The translations under genes were made by a program, and so were the position numbers. Below the pieces are notes generated by a model. That model made no database searches. It saw nothing but the letters and a program-made list of their open reading frames with translations, and was not told the DNA's origin. This document shows, one piece after another, positions 1 to 10,430 of a DNA stretch of 64,000 nt. How positions within the stretch are numbered: the stretch's first letter is position 1; every line of letters begins with the position of its first letter. The stretch is taken from positions 45,846,468-45,910,467 of the forward strand of contig OU744735.1 of NCBI GenBank assembly GCA_916613615.1. The letters run 5' to 3'. Origin of the DNA: Steromphala cineraria (Eukaryota; Mollusca; Gastropoda; Trochida; Trochidae).

Positions 1-324
1 TATTGGCTGATCCATATTTTCAACTACGAAGAGGGATTGCCTATGAGATATTGGATGACAACACCATGTATGTTTCAAACTCGGCTTTTTCAATGAGATT
101 TGAAATTTTGTCTCTTGTTACATCAGGTGAATTCTTCTGAAGGTGAAGATCCAAATTCATACAAATATGTCAAAAGAGACATTCATTTCCCTTTAATCTT
201 TATACGTCTGATTCCTTGCTGAAGTTGTACATGGAGTTTCAAAAGTGAATTCTATTTATTGCACTACTCCAACAGACCTTTGTATAATAATAAGCCTCAT
301 GTTCCGTTGATGTTGATATTGCAG

Positions 325-486
325 ATGAGCTCTGCAGGCTCCAAGATGGTTGTGTTCATGTCCACCCAGGACTCTGTAACCTTCCACCATCAGCTGCTGA
401 CGGAGTTGTTTTCACAGACCGCGGAGCTGGATACATCTCGACACAACGTGACGATACTCGGGCTCCACGGGGACCTTGAACAGAAG
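325..486 (+). CDS. DDX31: DDX31 exon with helicase motif IV
   Basis: 54 codons, phase 0 at both ends, after a TTGCAG acceptor and before a GTGAGT donor. It contains [12 protein letters not shown] (motif IV region of the second RecA domain) and ends [10 protein letters not shown], the usual stretch before the R-x-x-x-F helix. The Met codon at the first position is internal, not a translation start. Confidence 0.9.
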
Positions 487-3400
487 GTGAGTCAGAAAAT
501 CAATTTACTCACAGCATTTTGCTGTAGGTAGCCTTATTGAAATATTGTCTACAGAGATGTGAGATGATTGAACCTGTTTGTTCATACTCTGCATGATATC
601 CATCTATGTTGGAAGTTCCATAGGATTTCTATAGGAAATAGTAGGTCCAGTTCTCGTGCAGGTTTAAACTGTACAATCTGTGATACGTAATTGGGGTTTG
701 ATCTCCCTCCACAGTTGCATATTATGCCCCTTTTTGTCTTCTTGAATTAAAAAGTTGCATATTGCAAAATGTAGTCTGACATTATTGTTCGCATCCTCGA
801 TAATCCAGCGCTTTAGTTCCGATAAATCTACACTACAAGCCCTGGAAAACTTTACTGGGGTTTATCTCAAACCCAATTACCACCCTTTACGTACATGTTA
901 TCCAATCAGTAACGAAATGCAGACACCAAGTGCGTAAACAACTCGACCGTTCGCGACATCAAGTGAGGGAGTGAGTTTTGGGTTTAACATGTTGTCAGCA
1001 ATTTTTCAGCTATTTAACACATGGATGGTGCCATCCAAAAAAGAGTAGACAGATCAGGGAGAAAGGGAACGAAAGGATGGGAAAAGACGGAAAGAAAGGC
1101 AAAGTGAGAGATAGAAAACTGGTTTTAGAAGTGATCCCATGGTTTGTTAAAAAGCAAGCGTTTAGCTGAGTCATTGCAAAGGGAGGTAATTGAGTTTGAG
1201 GTAAAACCCCGTTAAGTTTTCCAGGCCTTGTAGTGTAGATTTATCCGAACGAAAGCGCTGGGTTATCGAGGATGTATTGTTCATGGATGTCTTGGATTAA
1301 TAATAACTTAAGAATACAGAACCTTTGGTCTATGTGTGATATATCTGCTTCAGAAAAGGACAGAAGTCTTTAAAACCTTCAGCGAGGCCAAACATGGAGT
1401 CCTTCTTTGTACTGTAAGTTTGCTTTCTGTTATATTGAATCTGCGCATCAATTATAGTGTGATATCTTTTACTTACTTTTTAGAATCGAGTTTTTACTTT
1501 AGTTGAGATGTTTTCTTTACTGTCACTTAATTCTCCATCCTCCAGGCTGAACCACAATACTACTACATTGGTGTTTCAGCTTTCTGTCCTGAGGCAAGAA
1601 ATAAGTATTTCATTTTGCTTGATGTATAAGAAGGTTTATTACTAGTCCCTTGAAGACACAGCTGTTTAATAAATCTAAAATGTTATTAGTATCTACATGC
1701 TGACCATTTGATATGATATCAAAATTGTTAAGTATTACGTCACAATGTCTTGGAGTGACCGCGATTGAAACAACGGCACATGATGTGATAAGGAGAGTAA
1801 TAGATAAAATACTAAACTAGGTCCTGTTCAATAAATTTTTTATTGAACTCAAAATTGAAATCAGTATTTTTCTCGTTTTCACTTTTTAAATACAAAACCA
1901 CATACTTCTTAAAGATTTTTTTATCAAACGGGATGTCATTTACCGGTAGTATTCTCTATGTAATCCCCCATGTCAAGAGTGTTTTGTACGGTGAATCATC
2001 ATGACGTCTGTATGCAGGATGTAGCAGCTAGAGGACTTGACCTTGCTGGAGTCCACTGGATCGTCCAGTACTCTCCCCCCTCCCTCGAGTCGGACTACGT
2101 ACATCGGATTGGTCGGACAGCCCGGGCTGGGACACACGGACAGTCACTTCTCTTCTTGATGCCGGCCGAGGCCGAGTACGTCAGTGTACTCAACAAGCAC
2201 AAGATCAGGTGCGTTAAAGCTGTGTTTGATATATTTATCTCTCCCTGCTACCTGTAACCTGTCATATTCCTTAGAAAAGGCCCCAATGAGTCTATTATGT
2301 CTAGAAATATGTAAGAGGATGATGTCAAGCCTTAAGAGAGGATAAGGGTTTCTAGCATTGTGCACCAGATCAGCTTGGTTTATGATGTCTGACAGTTACC
2401 TTCAAATTTGTCAGCCATATCCTTAAATAGATGTCTTATTACATTTAAGTCTAGAAATGATATAAAAGGAAATGAAAAGATGTCAGTGACTAAAATTTAT
2501 ACCTTTGCTATGACTCTGTCTAAGCAATTAAGCCATGGAAGCAAGATGTGTGTATATAGACATTGTTACACAAGGAAGTGGGTCATGTTATTTTTACAAA
2601 AAGAGCAAAGCAAGGGTTATACATAAATTTGCACAAGTTTTACAATAGTCATTTGGAACATTTAAAAGGGTAACAATTTCTTACCGACTCTATTTCTGTT
2701 TTCTCCAAGAGATTTTAAAACGCCCAACTTTCCTTGCACCAGCTAGCTACAGTGATGTCATAAACAATGGTTGAATGAAGTCATAGACAAAAAAGTACAC
2801 TGCACTACAACAATCTTTCCAAGACAAAAGGGATATGTGCACATGTGCTCATATTGAGAATATGTCACTGCTTATCTTCAACCCTATGGGTTGTAAAACT
2901 CTTATAATAACTCTTATATAAATATCCTTCCTTCTGTGCACTATTGACCTGTTGCAGTGTGGAGGAGATGAAGATGAAGAGGATTCTAACGTGTCTGGTG
3001 CTGGTGGTAGCGGAGTTGAACTCGGACCTTGACCAGGAGCAAGATAACAAGGTCAGTCCATGAAAGATCCTAGCTAGTATTCTTGAAAGGAAACAAGGAG
3101 TGGTATGGTCTAGTGATAAACTACCTTCTACCTGCTGCCTCTTACTATTATTTAACTGATCCTGTAATAGTTAAAGGGTTAAAGGGGCTTATTGACACTG
3201 ATATTGAGCGTTGGTGAATGTGTCCAGTGGTTGAGTCAGTTATAGTTCTCATTGTTGAATTTCTTTCAGTGGAGCTTTTATCGACGCTGAGGGTGTCTTT
3301 TTGATGAAATACAATAGCAATTTTTGTTTTATAGAGACGTGTCTCAAATTGACTACTAGTCAGGGACAGGGTCATATATCAATTAACAGCCTCGGTTGAG

Positions 3401-5252
3401 GTTATTTGAAGTGTGTGTCTATTTGAGTTATGCCATTAACCCGGTTGATGTGTTTCAGAGGAGCAAGCCGCGAGACCTGCTGGAGAGCGCCACCTACCTG
3501 CAGCTGAGACTCGAGTCCCTTGTGCAGACGTCACCTGATAAACTAGAGATGGCCCGGAAGGGTGAGTTCATACCAAACTTTCATAACATTGATGTTGTTC
3601 TTCAATGGAATGGAATCATAAGATCAATAATGTGACAAAATATCAGCAAAGTGTGAAGCACATATCTTTCTCAGTGTATTTGCAATGAGCAGGAAGGGTT
3701 TTCACTCAGGCAAACAGTTGTTTATCCGATCCTATTATTCATATTCAAAACAATTCAAGTCTGGGAGTTCATCAGGGAACTACACCTTGATTCCTATAAT
3801 TCCCTTACATCTCATGCTTTGCTTGATAGCTGATATATATATGAAAAAACTATATATATTCCAAAGAATGCGAGTCGATGAGTTCATCAGGGACTCTTAT
3901 AATTCCCTATCTGTCTTCTTGTTTAATGGAAAATATATTTGTTTCTCCCAGGCTACCAGTCTTTCATCCGAGCCTACTCCTCGTTCCCGAAGCACCTGAA
4001 GGCAGTGTTCCCTATCCGGGAGCTCCACCTGGGACACGTGGCCAAGACCTTCGGACTGAGAGAGTCTCCCGGCGGGATCGGGAACAGAATGGAGAAACAA
4101 GAACGGAAGAGGAAGGGAGGGAAACGTAACAGGTGAGAGAACAGGGTCCCATTTCACGAAACATAAAAGTGACCTTAAGTGACTACGGTAGACTTAGTGC
4201 AATGTTAAAGGATGGTATTACAGTTAACCCTAGCGGTGAGTTGTTTTGAGCAACAGCCCCAAGATCCATAACAGTTGAAACCTTAAAGAGCAAGTAGCAA
4301 GTTTTTTTACCCCTCGCCGCGCGTTTAATTTTAGCATCGAAACCTGCGGGATATTTCAAGAACCATTCACTGAATTCTCTTCATAACTTACACAATGCAT
4401 CTTACTGGGAAGGCGCCGGGCCCAGTCGATTTTGGTGACCTTCACATTATTTTCAAGGTCACAGTGAGGCTTATATATGGAAGACCCAGGGACCAGTTGA
4501 TTTGTTGTGGTCTAAATGACATCTAGTAGCATGACAAGTGTAGACAAGTGTTTCTATGTATACAGTATGCATTTTGTTCACATCAATTTGTGGCGGGGGA
4601 TCATGTCACCTTTGTGACAAATACTTGTTTTAGAAAACTTATCTCTTCAAATTTTTCCAATGAGTATCAATAAAGGCCATGTGTTATACAAGGGTGAATC
4701 ATTCCATTACTCATGGTGTCAAGCATGTTGATAGCCATATGGTTTTAATCATTAGCGGATTTGCGTAGCTTAACCAAACTGGATACCTTCTTTTAGGACT
4801 TCCCATGTTCCGAAATGCTTTTGCTTTCACCCAGCACACTTATTAGGCACTACACATTAATATCAAATCAAATATCACAGTTGTAGCTCACTGCATTTCT
4901 GAATCTGGAAGTTTATCCTGGATTAGCCAGGATGCAGGCATGCACCATGTTAAGTGTCATTAGCAATGATTAGATGTTTTTGAATGTAATCTAGTTCAGT
5001 ATTTCCTTCCTTCCAACTATAATCTGAGAATCATCAGAAAAAGTTGGCTGGTTTGGAGTTGTGGAAATTTGATATTTAAGAAGAATTAATAAGTTATGTT
5101 TGCTTTGTAAGAATTGTTTACAAAAGAATCTCTTTCCTTCTCCTTTAAGGCCAGGAGGAAAGAAACCGAGGAAGAGTTTCTCCGAGTTCGACAGCGGCAT
5201 GACAGGGAAGAGAAAGAAGAGTTTGGGTCCGAGGAAAAAGAAGAAAAAATAA
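325..5252 (+). CDS. DDX31: DDX31-like ATP-dependent DEAD-box RNA helicase, C-terminal part (7 exons, 5' end outside window)
   Basis: Seven exons with GT/AG borders join in one frame: 325-486, 1354-1413, 2018-2208, 2958-3051, 3459-3561, 3952-4132, 5150-5252. Together they are 894 nt, encoding 297 residues plus TAA. The fragment starts in the second RecA domain: motif IV (VVFMST), motif V (TDVAARGLD, split by an intron after T) and motif VI ([10 protein letters not shown]). It continues into a DUF4217-type extension ([10 protein letters not shown], then [17 protein letters not shown], then [16 protein letters not shown]) and ends in a lysine/arginine-rich tail. This order and wording fit DDX31 (yeast Dbp7 group), a nucleolar helicase of large-subunit ribosome assembly. 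That role comes from the family; this sequence shows only the domain evidence. Walker A and DEAD motifs must lie upstream of the window. The next gene downstream on the same strand is barhl, 46 kb away. Confident on family and good on DDX31 itself. Confidence 0.92.
791..1274. mobile_element. Non-autonomous DNA transposon (MITE) with ~90-bp inverted termini and 8-bp target duplication
   Basis: Left end GCATCCTCGATAA and right end TTATCGAGGATG begin inverted repeats that match over about 90 bp with few differences (791-882 against 1184-1274). The element is flanked by the direct repeat TATTGTTC (783-790 and 1275-1282). It is 484 bp and has no transposase. An 8-bp duplication fits hAT or P superfamilies, but the ends do not look like the common hAT CAGGG type, so the superfamily is open. 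It sits in the DDX31 intron between the exons ending at 486 and starting at 1354. Confidence 0.85.
1354..1413 (+). CDS. DDX31: DDX31 exon, 20 codons, start of motif V
   Basis: Encodes [20 protein letters not shown], phase 0 at both ends, with acceptor TTCAG and donor GTAAGT. The final T is the first residue of helicase motif V, which continues in the next exon. Confidence 0.88.
1414..2017 (+). other. DDX31 intron
   Basis: AT-rich intron separating T from DVAARGLD of motif V. Donor GTAAGT, acceptor TATGCAG. No repeat, RNA gene or second coding stretch was seen in it. Confidence 0.75.
2018..2208 (+). CDS. DDX31: DDX31 exon with helicase motifs V and VI
   Basis: 63 codons plus 2 nt (phase 2 end). 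[21 protein letters not shown] is motif V and the following strand. [22 protein letters not shown] contains motif VI with the arginine-finger residues (HRIGRTAR) intact. This is the most conserved exon in the window apart from the homeobox. Confidence 0.93.
2209..2957 (+). other. DDX31 intron
   Basis: 749-bp AT-rich intron, donor GTGCGT, acceptor GTTGCAG. Nothing else was recognised in it. Confidence 0.75.
2958..3051 (+). CDS. DDX31: DDX31 exon, start of C-terminal extension
   Basis: Completes a split Ser codon (AG|T), then [20 protein letters not shown] and an acidic stretch to DNK. It ends at phase 0 before GTCAGT. The VEEMKM-x2-IL pattern matches the segment that follows the helicase core in DDX31/Dbp7 proteins. 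Frame continuity with both neighbours supports the borders. Confidence 0.82.
3052..3458 (+). other. DDX31 intron
   Basis: 407-bp intron, donor GTCAGT, acceptor TGTTTCAG. Nothing else was recognised in it. Confidence 0.75.
3459..3561 (+). CDS. DDX31: DDX31 exon, DUF4217 first half
   Basis: 34 codons plus 1 nt: [20 protein letters not shown], then [15 protein letters not shown]. The A-T-x-L-Q pattern is the beginning of the DUF4217 region found C-terminal to several nucleolar DEAD-box helicases. Acceptor TTTCAG, donor GTGAGT, phase 1 end. Confidence 0.88.
3562..3951 (+). other. DDX31 intron with a small internal direct repeat
   Basis: 390-bp intron. Two diverged copies of a ~40-bp motif beginning GAGTTCATCAGGGA lie near 3766 and 3879. 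Otherwise AT-rich and featureless. Confidence 0.65.
3952..4132 (+). CDS. DDX31: DDX31 exon, DUF4217 second half
   Basis: Completes a split Gly codon, then [39 protein letters not shown] and a basic stretch rich in K, R and E. The SFIRAY and [17 protein letters not shown] motifs are hallmarks of the DDX31/Dbp7 C-terminal domain. Acceptor CTCCCAG, donor GTGAGA, phase 2 end. Confidence 0.9.
4133..5149 (+). other. DDX31 last intron
   Basis: 1017-bp AT-rich intron. Near 4272 there is a TTAAAGAGCAAGTAGC stretch similar to the left end of the TTAA element at 27368, without a matching right end, so it may be a solo relic. Acceptor is TCCTTTAAG. Confidence 0.6.
5150..5252 (+). CDS. DDX31: DDX31 terminal exon, basic C-terminal tail
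   Basis: Completes a split Arg codon (AG|G), then [20 protein letters not shown], continuing [13 protein letters not shown] and TAA at 5250-5252. The F-x-EFDSG segment followed by a lysine run resembles the nucleolar-targeting tail of DDX31. Another open frame in the same bases (starting [10 protein letters not shown]) is out of phase with the upstream exon and is a shadow. Confidence 0.88.
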
Positions 5253-5263
5253 CATTGATGGAC

Positions 5264-5278
5264 AATAAATTGAATAAA
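5264..5278 (+). terminator. Overlapping poly(A) signals of DDX31
   Basis: Two AATAAA hexamers at 5264-5269 and 5273-5278, only 12 and 21 nt after the stop codon. This predicts a very short 3' untranslated region. Confidence 0.7.
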
Positions 5279-8200
5279 TCTCCATATGTTATTAATCTCC
5301 ATGGTTCACTGTTTTCATTTTATTGTCAGGATGAAATGAACATTACTTCTTTTCATAATCGACAACAGCACAATACTCAAAATTCTTATCATTGAGAACA
5401 GTTGCGGATCCCGCCTTTTGAAAATCAGCTATAGATTCAAGTCAATAGAAACAGAAATTAATGTTATTTAACAATACACCCAACCCAACCCCACCATCGT
5501 TGACAATTTCTGAATCAAAACCCGACCCGATGGATCAGAGTTTATACAACACATACATGGACATTTTAAAACATCTGCTAGCGTACAAATTCATCAGTCA
5601 GTCTCATTCAAGTCAACGTTGTTTTGATGAATAAAAGTTTCAGAAAATTTACTTTATCAAGGATCAAACTTTGTGCAGGGCAATCTCTCCACTAGTTCGG
5701 ACCAGCCCAATAGGTTGCATTTATATATTTCAACATTAACAAATGAAGCGGCAGTAAAAGCTCCATTGAGAATTACGTCCCTTTGACTAATAACTGAATG
5801 GTGGTGCAAAATGGTTTTGTACACAAAAAGTTGGTATATTTTGAAAATTTCTAAGTTACTACTGAAGATAAATATATATTTTCCCTATACGCTATAAATA
5901 TGATAGAATATAAATCTTAAAAAATAGATTATCAGTAACTCATTTTGTCCAGTACAGTTTTTATTTGTTCCGGGAAGATCCAATGACGTCAATGAATATT
6001 TACTAATGAAAAAATTGGCAGATTTTGTCTAACAAGTTTGTCTTTTAAGATATTTAATTGATAAAATCGTGGGTATTATGACATCATATCCATTTAGGGT
6101 AGAGAATATTAATTTTAGAACACAATTTTTTTTTTAAACTTGCCTTAGTAACCAGACGTTGAATGGTTAATAAATTTGTCATCACTGAGCTGAGGTTAGT
6201 CCTGGTTAAACTAATGTGTTTCCAATATGTACAATATCTCTATATGTTCATCTTTTAGACTGGTTTTGTACTGAGTGACTGTTTTTGTGAATTTTTTAAA
6301 TTTATTTTCAAATCTTTTATTTATTTAAAAAGGTAAAGCACGAGGGTGCACTGTGAATTGCGTGAATACTGATGATTTAGGATAAAAAACAACAATGATT
6401 ACATACACATCAGTTATATAATGATGATTAAGTTGACAGTAAATTGGGTAATCTTCACTACTACTCAAATGTGTGTTGTTAAATACTGGATTAAGTTGAT
6501 TCGAAATCAAGTCACCGTTACCCAAATAAATGTTAAATGTTAAAAGTAAGTGATTGCGGAAATTCAAGTTTATCAGATCTGAGAATATTATCACTTACAT
6601 CTATTTTTCTTATGTTGGATAAGCAAAGATGTTGGTGGTAATTAGCTGTTTCTTAGTATATTTCACAACGTTTGAAAGACATATCTTTTCAAAATTTGAA
6701 AGCAAATGATACTAAATTTAAGTTGTTAAGTTACTATATAATTATATTAGTATTTCAATCCTTTCTTAGAGTCTGAAAGTTATATCGGCAATGTATACAA
6801 CATTTCATTGATTAGATAAAGACCTTAGGGTAAATTACTATCGTAAATAAAAAAAATAATGATTAAAAAAGTTGTCTGTAAATTTTAAAACGACGTATCA
6901 GAAGATAGACATTTTATTCGTTCGTTAAAAATATACAGAATCTTTTTTTGCCGACGTTAGCTTTATTCATTGATTTTTGTGCAATTTAACAAGATAGGGA
7001 CTCTCGCCTTGCCGGGGAAATACGTTGATATGAAAACATTGATATGCTTTTATAAATGCCAATGGCAAATATATTATCAGCATTAAATGATTAATAAGTA
7101 CGTAAAGGAATTTATTTGACCGACGAGTTTACAACTTTAGTTGGAGAAAATATGAAAATCGTGCTTGTCATAACTTTACTATGTTTGCCACTTGTTTTTA
7201 ATCTTTGCAAATATTTGAAAATATTTGAAAATTTAGGAAGATCTTCAATCTAGTGACATTCCCTCGCTGAGGAGGGAATATTTTTTCTTGTTAAATAGGC
7301 CTGTTAGATTTTGTGTTAGAATTTTGCTTAATAGGGACATTGTTACGATTTTGTTTGAAATGTTCTTCCTTCGCGGGAGAGAAAGTACTGTTTAGAACTG
7401 AGACTTTTAGTTTTGATGTAATAAAATATTCTTGGAATTCGAAACACTTTTGTTCGATTTACCGAAAAACGAATGACTGCCTTCAGATTACATGAATTAC
7501 TTTACAACTTATAAAAAAACTTATCTTAAACATATTTTTAATTATTTCTATGTATTTCAACCACGTGCCTAAACTAACACAATGTAATCCACTCATGACT
7601 GTACCAAAGGTCACATGGCCTCAAAATACCGAAAAAACCTTCTGTTCTGATCTTTTCTGTTTTTAATAATTATTGAAAATATAAGGATGTTATACAAGTT
7701 TAGTTTCCCCTTAATAATCCCTGTGGTACTGTTTTATTAAACAGCTTGTCATTATGTCAACAACATTCAGTTGTTTAAACGTAAACATCACTTATCGGCA
7801 TGTCAGTATGATATATTTGAAAATACAAATTGACTTTTAAAGTCGACACCAAATGTATCCAAATTATTCAAGATAACGTTACGCCCGAATGTTTTTAAAA
7901 TTAGAAAGTTACCGAAGCGGCTGTAAAATCTCCATGAATAAGAATTGCGAGCTCTTTTTGATACATGGTGAGAGAGGATACCAGCTTACAACGTAGCAAT
8001 ATCGGTCCGGCAGAATTATTCTTGTCTTCGTGATGTGAACTGTAAGAGTGGATTCATTTGCCAATTGAGAACGATTTTCATTAGTTGCTGCACGTTTGAA
8101 GAAACATGATTGATTTAATAAAACATGAAGACAGGTGAAATATTATTTTTTTATTATATTTGATGCTTGTTAAACCATATATGATAATTTCTGACGAAAC

Positions 8201-9108
8201 AAAACAAATGTTGATATAAATGTGAATGTTACACTTATTTACAGTTTTTACTTTTTAATGACATTTTACGTTTTATTGTGATGATTCGTTAATGAAATTA
8301 TTTGGAACGAAAAGAAACTTATAAAAACTTGATACAAATTCATTAAGTTCTCCATAATAATTTTGGTTTATTTCAAGTTCATTTAAATGACTGTTTAAAC
8401 ATAAAAACAAGTTTATCATTATCAGAGAAGATATGGAAGTCAGGTTTGTCAAATACGTTTGCCACTTGTTTTAAATCTTTACACACATTTGAAAAGTGAA
8501 AAAGATATTAAATGTAGTGACGCTCACTCGCTGATGCAGAGGTATACGAATCTGAAAATTCAACCGTGAAAACAACCCGACACAAATTCAGTGTTTGAAA
8601 ACAGACATAATGCAAACCATCCGACTACGAATATACTGTCTGCAACAGAGATTTAACTGAGCTTTTTACGGACATATAGGCATGCATGAGAGGATATATA
8701 GTTGCTGTTGTAAAATATCCGGGATTCATTGCTATTGAACACCCGAAAATATAGTATAAAACCGAAGTAATGTTTAAATAGTTAGTGATGTTTGGTGTGT
8801 TGAAAGAGCAAGCAAAATAATATTCCCAAGGTCCAGTCGTTAATGATATTTCCATATATATTGTATACATTTATAATGTCATTCGTTGCTTTTTTTCCGT
8901 TGTGAATTGTGTTGTAAATAAAGAAAATTAATTGAAGTTCTTTTAACAGACTAATCCTATATGAAAACTTGGTGTAAACTATGATAGAAGTAGGCATATC
9001 TCTACCATTAGACAACTATTAGATAACCACGAAAAGCAGGAAAGAAAGAAATTCAAAACTTATTTTATTTAGGATATTGCAAATCTTCAATATGTTCATT
9101 GTGAAATC
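5279..9108. other. Intergenic, AT-rich, no gene; contains a dispersed duplication
   Basis: No coding region was recognised. Two diverged copies of a ~115-bp segment lie at about 7143-7275 and 8428-8545. Shared landmarks are TTTGCCACTTGTTTT, then AATCTTT, TTTGAAAA and AGTGAC near a CTCGCTGA. The rest is AT-rich with homopolymer runs. Confidence 0.6.
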
Positions 9109-9332
9109 TTAAAGGGACAGTCCTATTGGGGTATTTTTTGTGGAAACGAAATTCAAGAGGACGCAGGGATGCATTCTATTCTGCCAAATTGGTAAATATA
9201 GAACAACTAAAATGTTAACATATGTGAAAATAAGTGTGAAATGATCAAGTAATAATAATATATAAGTATAAACAGTGAAAAACTCTTGAATTTTGTTCCA
9301 CAAGAATACCCCGTTAGGACTGTCCCTTTAAA
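9109..9332. mobile_element. TTAA-flanked MITE, 224 bp including both TTAA
   Basis: TTAA followed by AGGGACAGTCCTA at the left mirrors TAGGACTGTCCCT then TTAA at the right. The arms match over about 25 bp with a two-base difference (GGGGTATT against AATACCCC continues the arm). There is no coding capacity. A TTAA target duplication is typical of piggyBac and Kolobok-type transposons. It is related by its terminus to the element at 27368-27848. Confidence 0.8.
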
Positions 9333-9684
9333 GTGTGTGAGAATTTTTCAGTCTTACTGTTTCATGGTACTGTTTACATGATTAGATACTTTCATTGCAC
9401 ATTATTGCTTTAAGTCATACATGAATATTACGTAGTATATATATACAAAACAACTGTTTTGTACTCCCTGAAGATTACAATGAAATGAAAGGAGTCTATT
9501 GGTGCTGTTTTTAACTTTTGAATATATATATATATATGTATATTTTTGAGAAAATCAATAGTTTACATGATACAAATATTTTGTACATGTTTTTTCGAAT
9601 TAATGATTTATATGAAAGTGAGAAAAAAACATGCAAACAAAAGCCAATCATATGCTAAATGATGAAATGTCACTTCACATGACT
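9333..9684. other. Intergenic, nothing recognised
   Basis: AT-rich, with a short (TA)n run near 9525. No gene, RNA or repeat of note. Confidence 0.6.
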
Positions 9685-10075
9685 CTGTTGTTATACAGTA
9701 CTTGACAAATGAAAAAAGAGAGTAAATCTACTAACCTCATAAATTTTTTTTATATTGAAAACCTTACTCGATACAAAACCGTGAAAAGAAACCAATTCGG
9801 ACGTTCCTCTAAAAAGTAATACACATGTCCCTGTTGTTATACAGTACTTGACAATTGAAAAAAAAGAGTAAATCTTTAAGGACTATAACCTCATAAAATT
9901 CTCTTTTTTATTGAAAACCTTACTCGATACTAAACCGTGAAAAGAGACTAATTCGGACGTTCCTCTAAAGAGTAATACACATGTCCCTGTTGTTATACAG
10001 TACTTGACACATGAAAAAAGAAAATAAATCTTTAAGGACTAACCTCATAAAATAATTTTTTATTGAAAACCGCGT
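9685..10075. repeat. Tandem repeat, ~150-bp unit, about 2.6 copies
   Basis: CTGTTGTTATACAGTACTTG recurs at 9685, 9831 and 9987 (offsets 146 and 156). The shared body runs through ATTGAAAACC, TTACTCGATAC and TTCGGACGTTCCTCTAAA. The third copy breaks off at about 10071 into a different, GC-richer sequence. Confidence 0.85.
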
Positions 10076-10216
10076 GGATTATCCAACATCTGTTACCCCT
10101 AATCCGATGAGAGCAGTCCCCTGAAAACACCGTTCTAAGAAGGAAATCACTGGGGCAGGAATCCTTGATTGTCCAGATTGTGTTCTTTTCGTGTCCGAAT
10201 GTCCGGAGGCTTGCCT

Positions 10217-10426
10217 TGACCAGTCCTGAGCACTCAAGCATTGACCACCGGTCAATCATTCAGCCATTACAGCGGGATAAAACATTGTTATTTGCCGGAT
10301 GGTCAAATCTTTGCAGAGTGTGTTGACGTCTTTGAGAACTCTCTTAAGATTTTAATCAGGTCAATTTTGAAGTGACCAGTGTCCAGGGTAGCCTTTTATG
10401 GACAGATAAGAGCAGTTAAAGGGTCA
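10217..10426. promoter_or_regulatory. Cluster of nuclear-receptor half-sites (candidate enhancer)
   Basis: Seven GGTCA or TGACC half-sites occur in about 210 bp: 10217, 10242 and 10250 (a perfect ATTGACC-ACC-GGTCAAT everted pair at 10240-10256), 10301, 10359, 10373 and 10422. Chance would give well under one in a window this size. The region is GC-richer than its surroundings and non-coding. Function is inference only. Confidence 0.35.
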
Positions 10427-10430
10427 AGCA

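Noticed and set aside
5114..5395. 93-codon frame overlapping the last DDX31 exon ([10 protein letters not shown]...)
   Set aside because: Out of phase with the upstream exon's phase-2 end. The chosen frame yields a conserved-looking FSEFDSG and basic tail with a stop just before the poly(A) signals.
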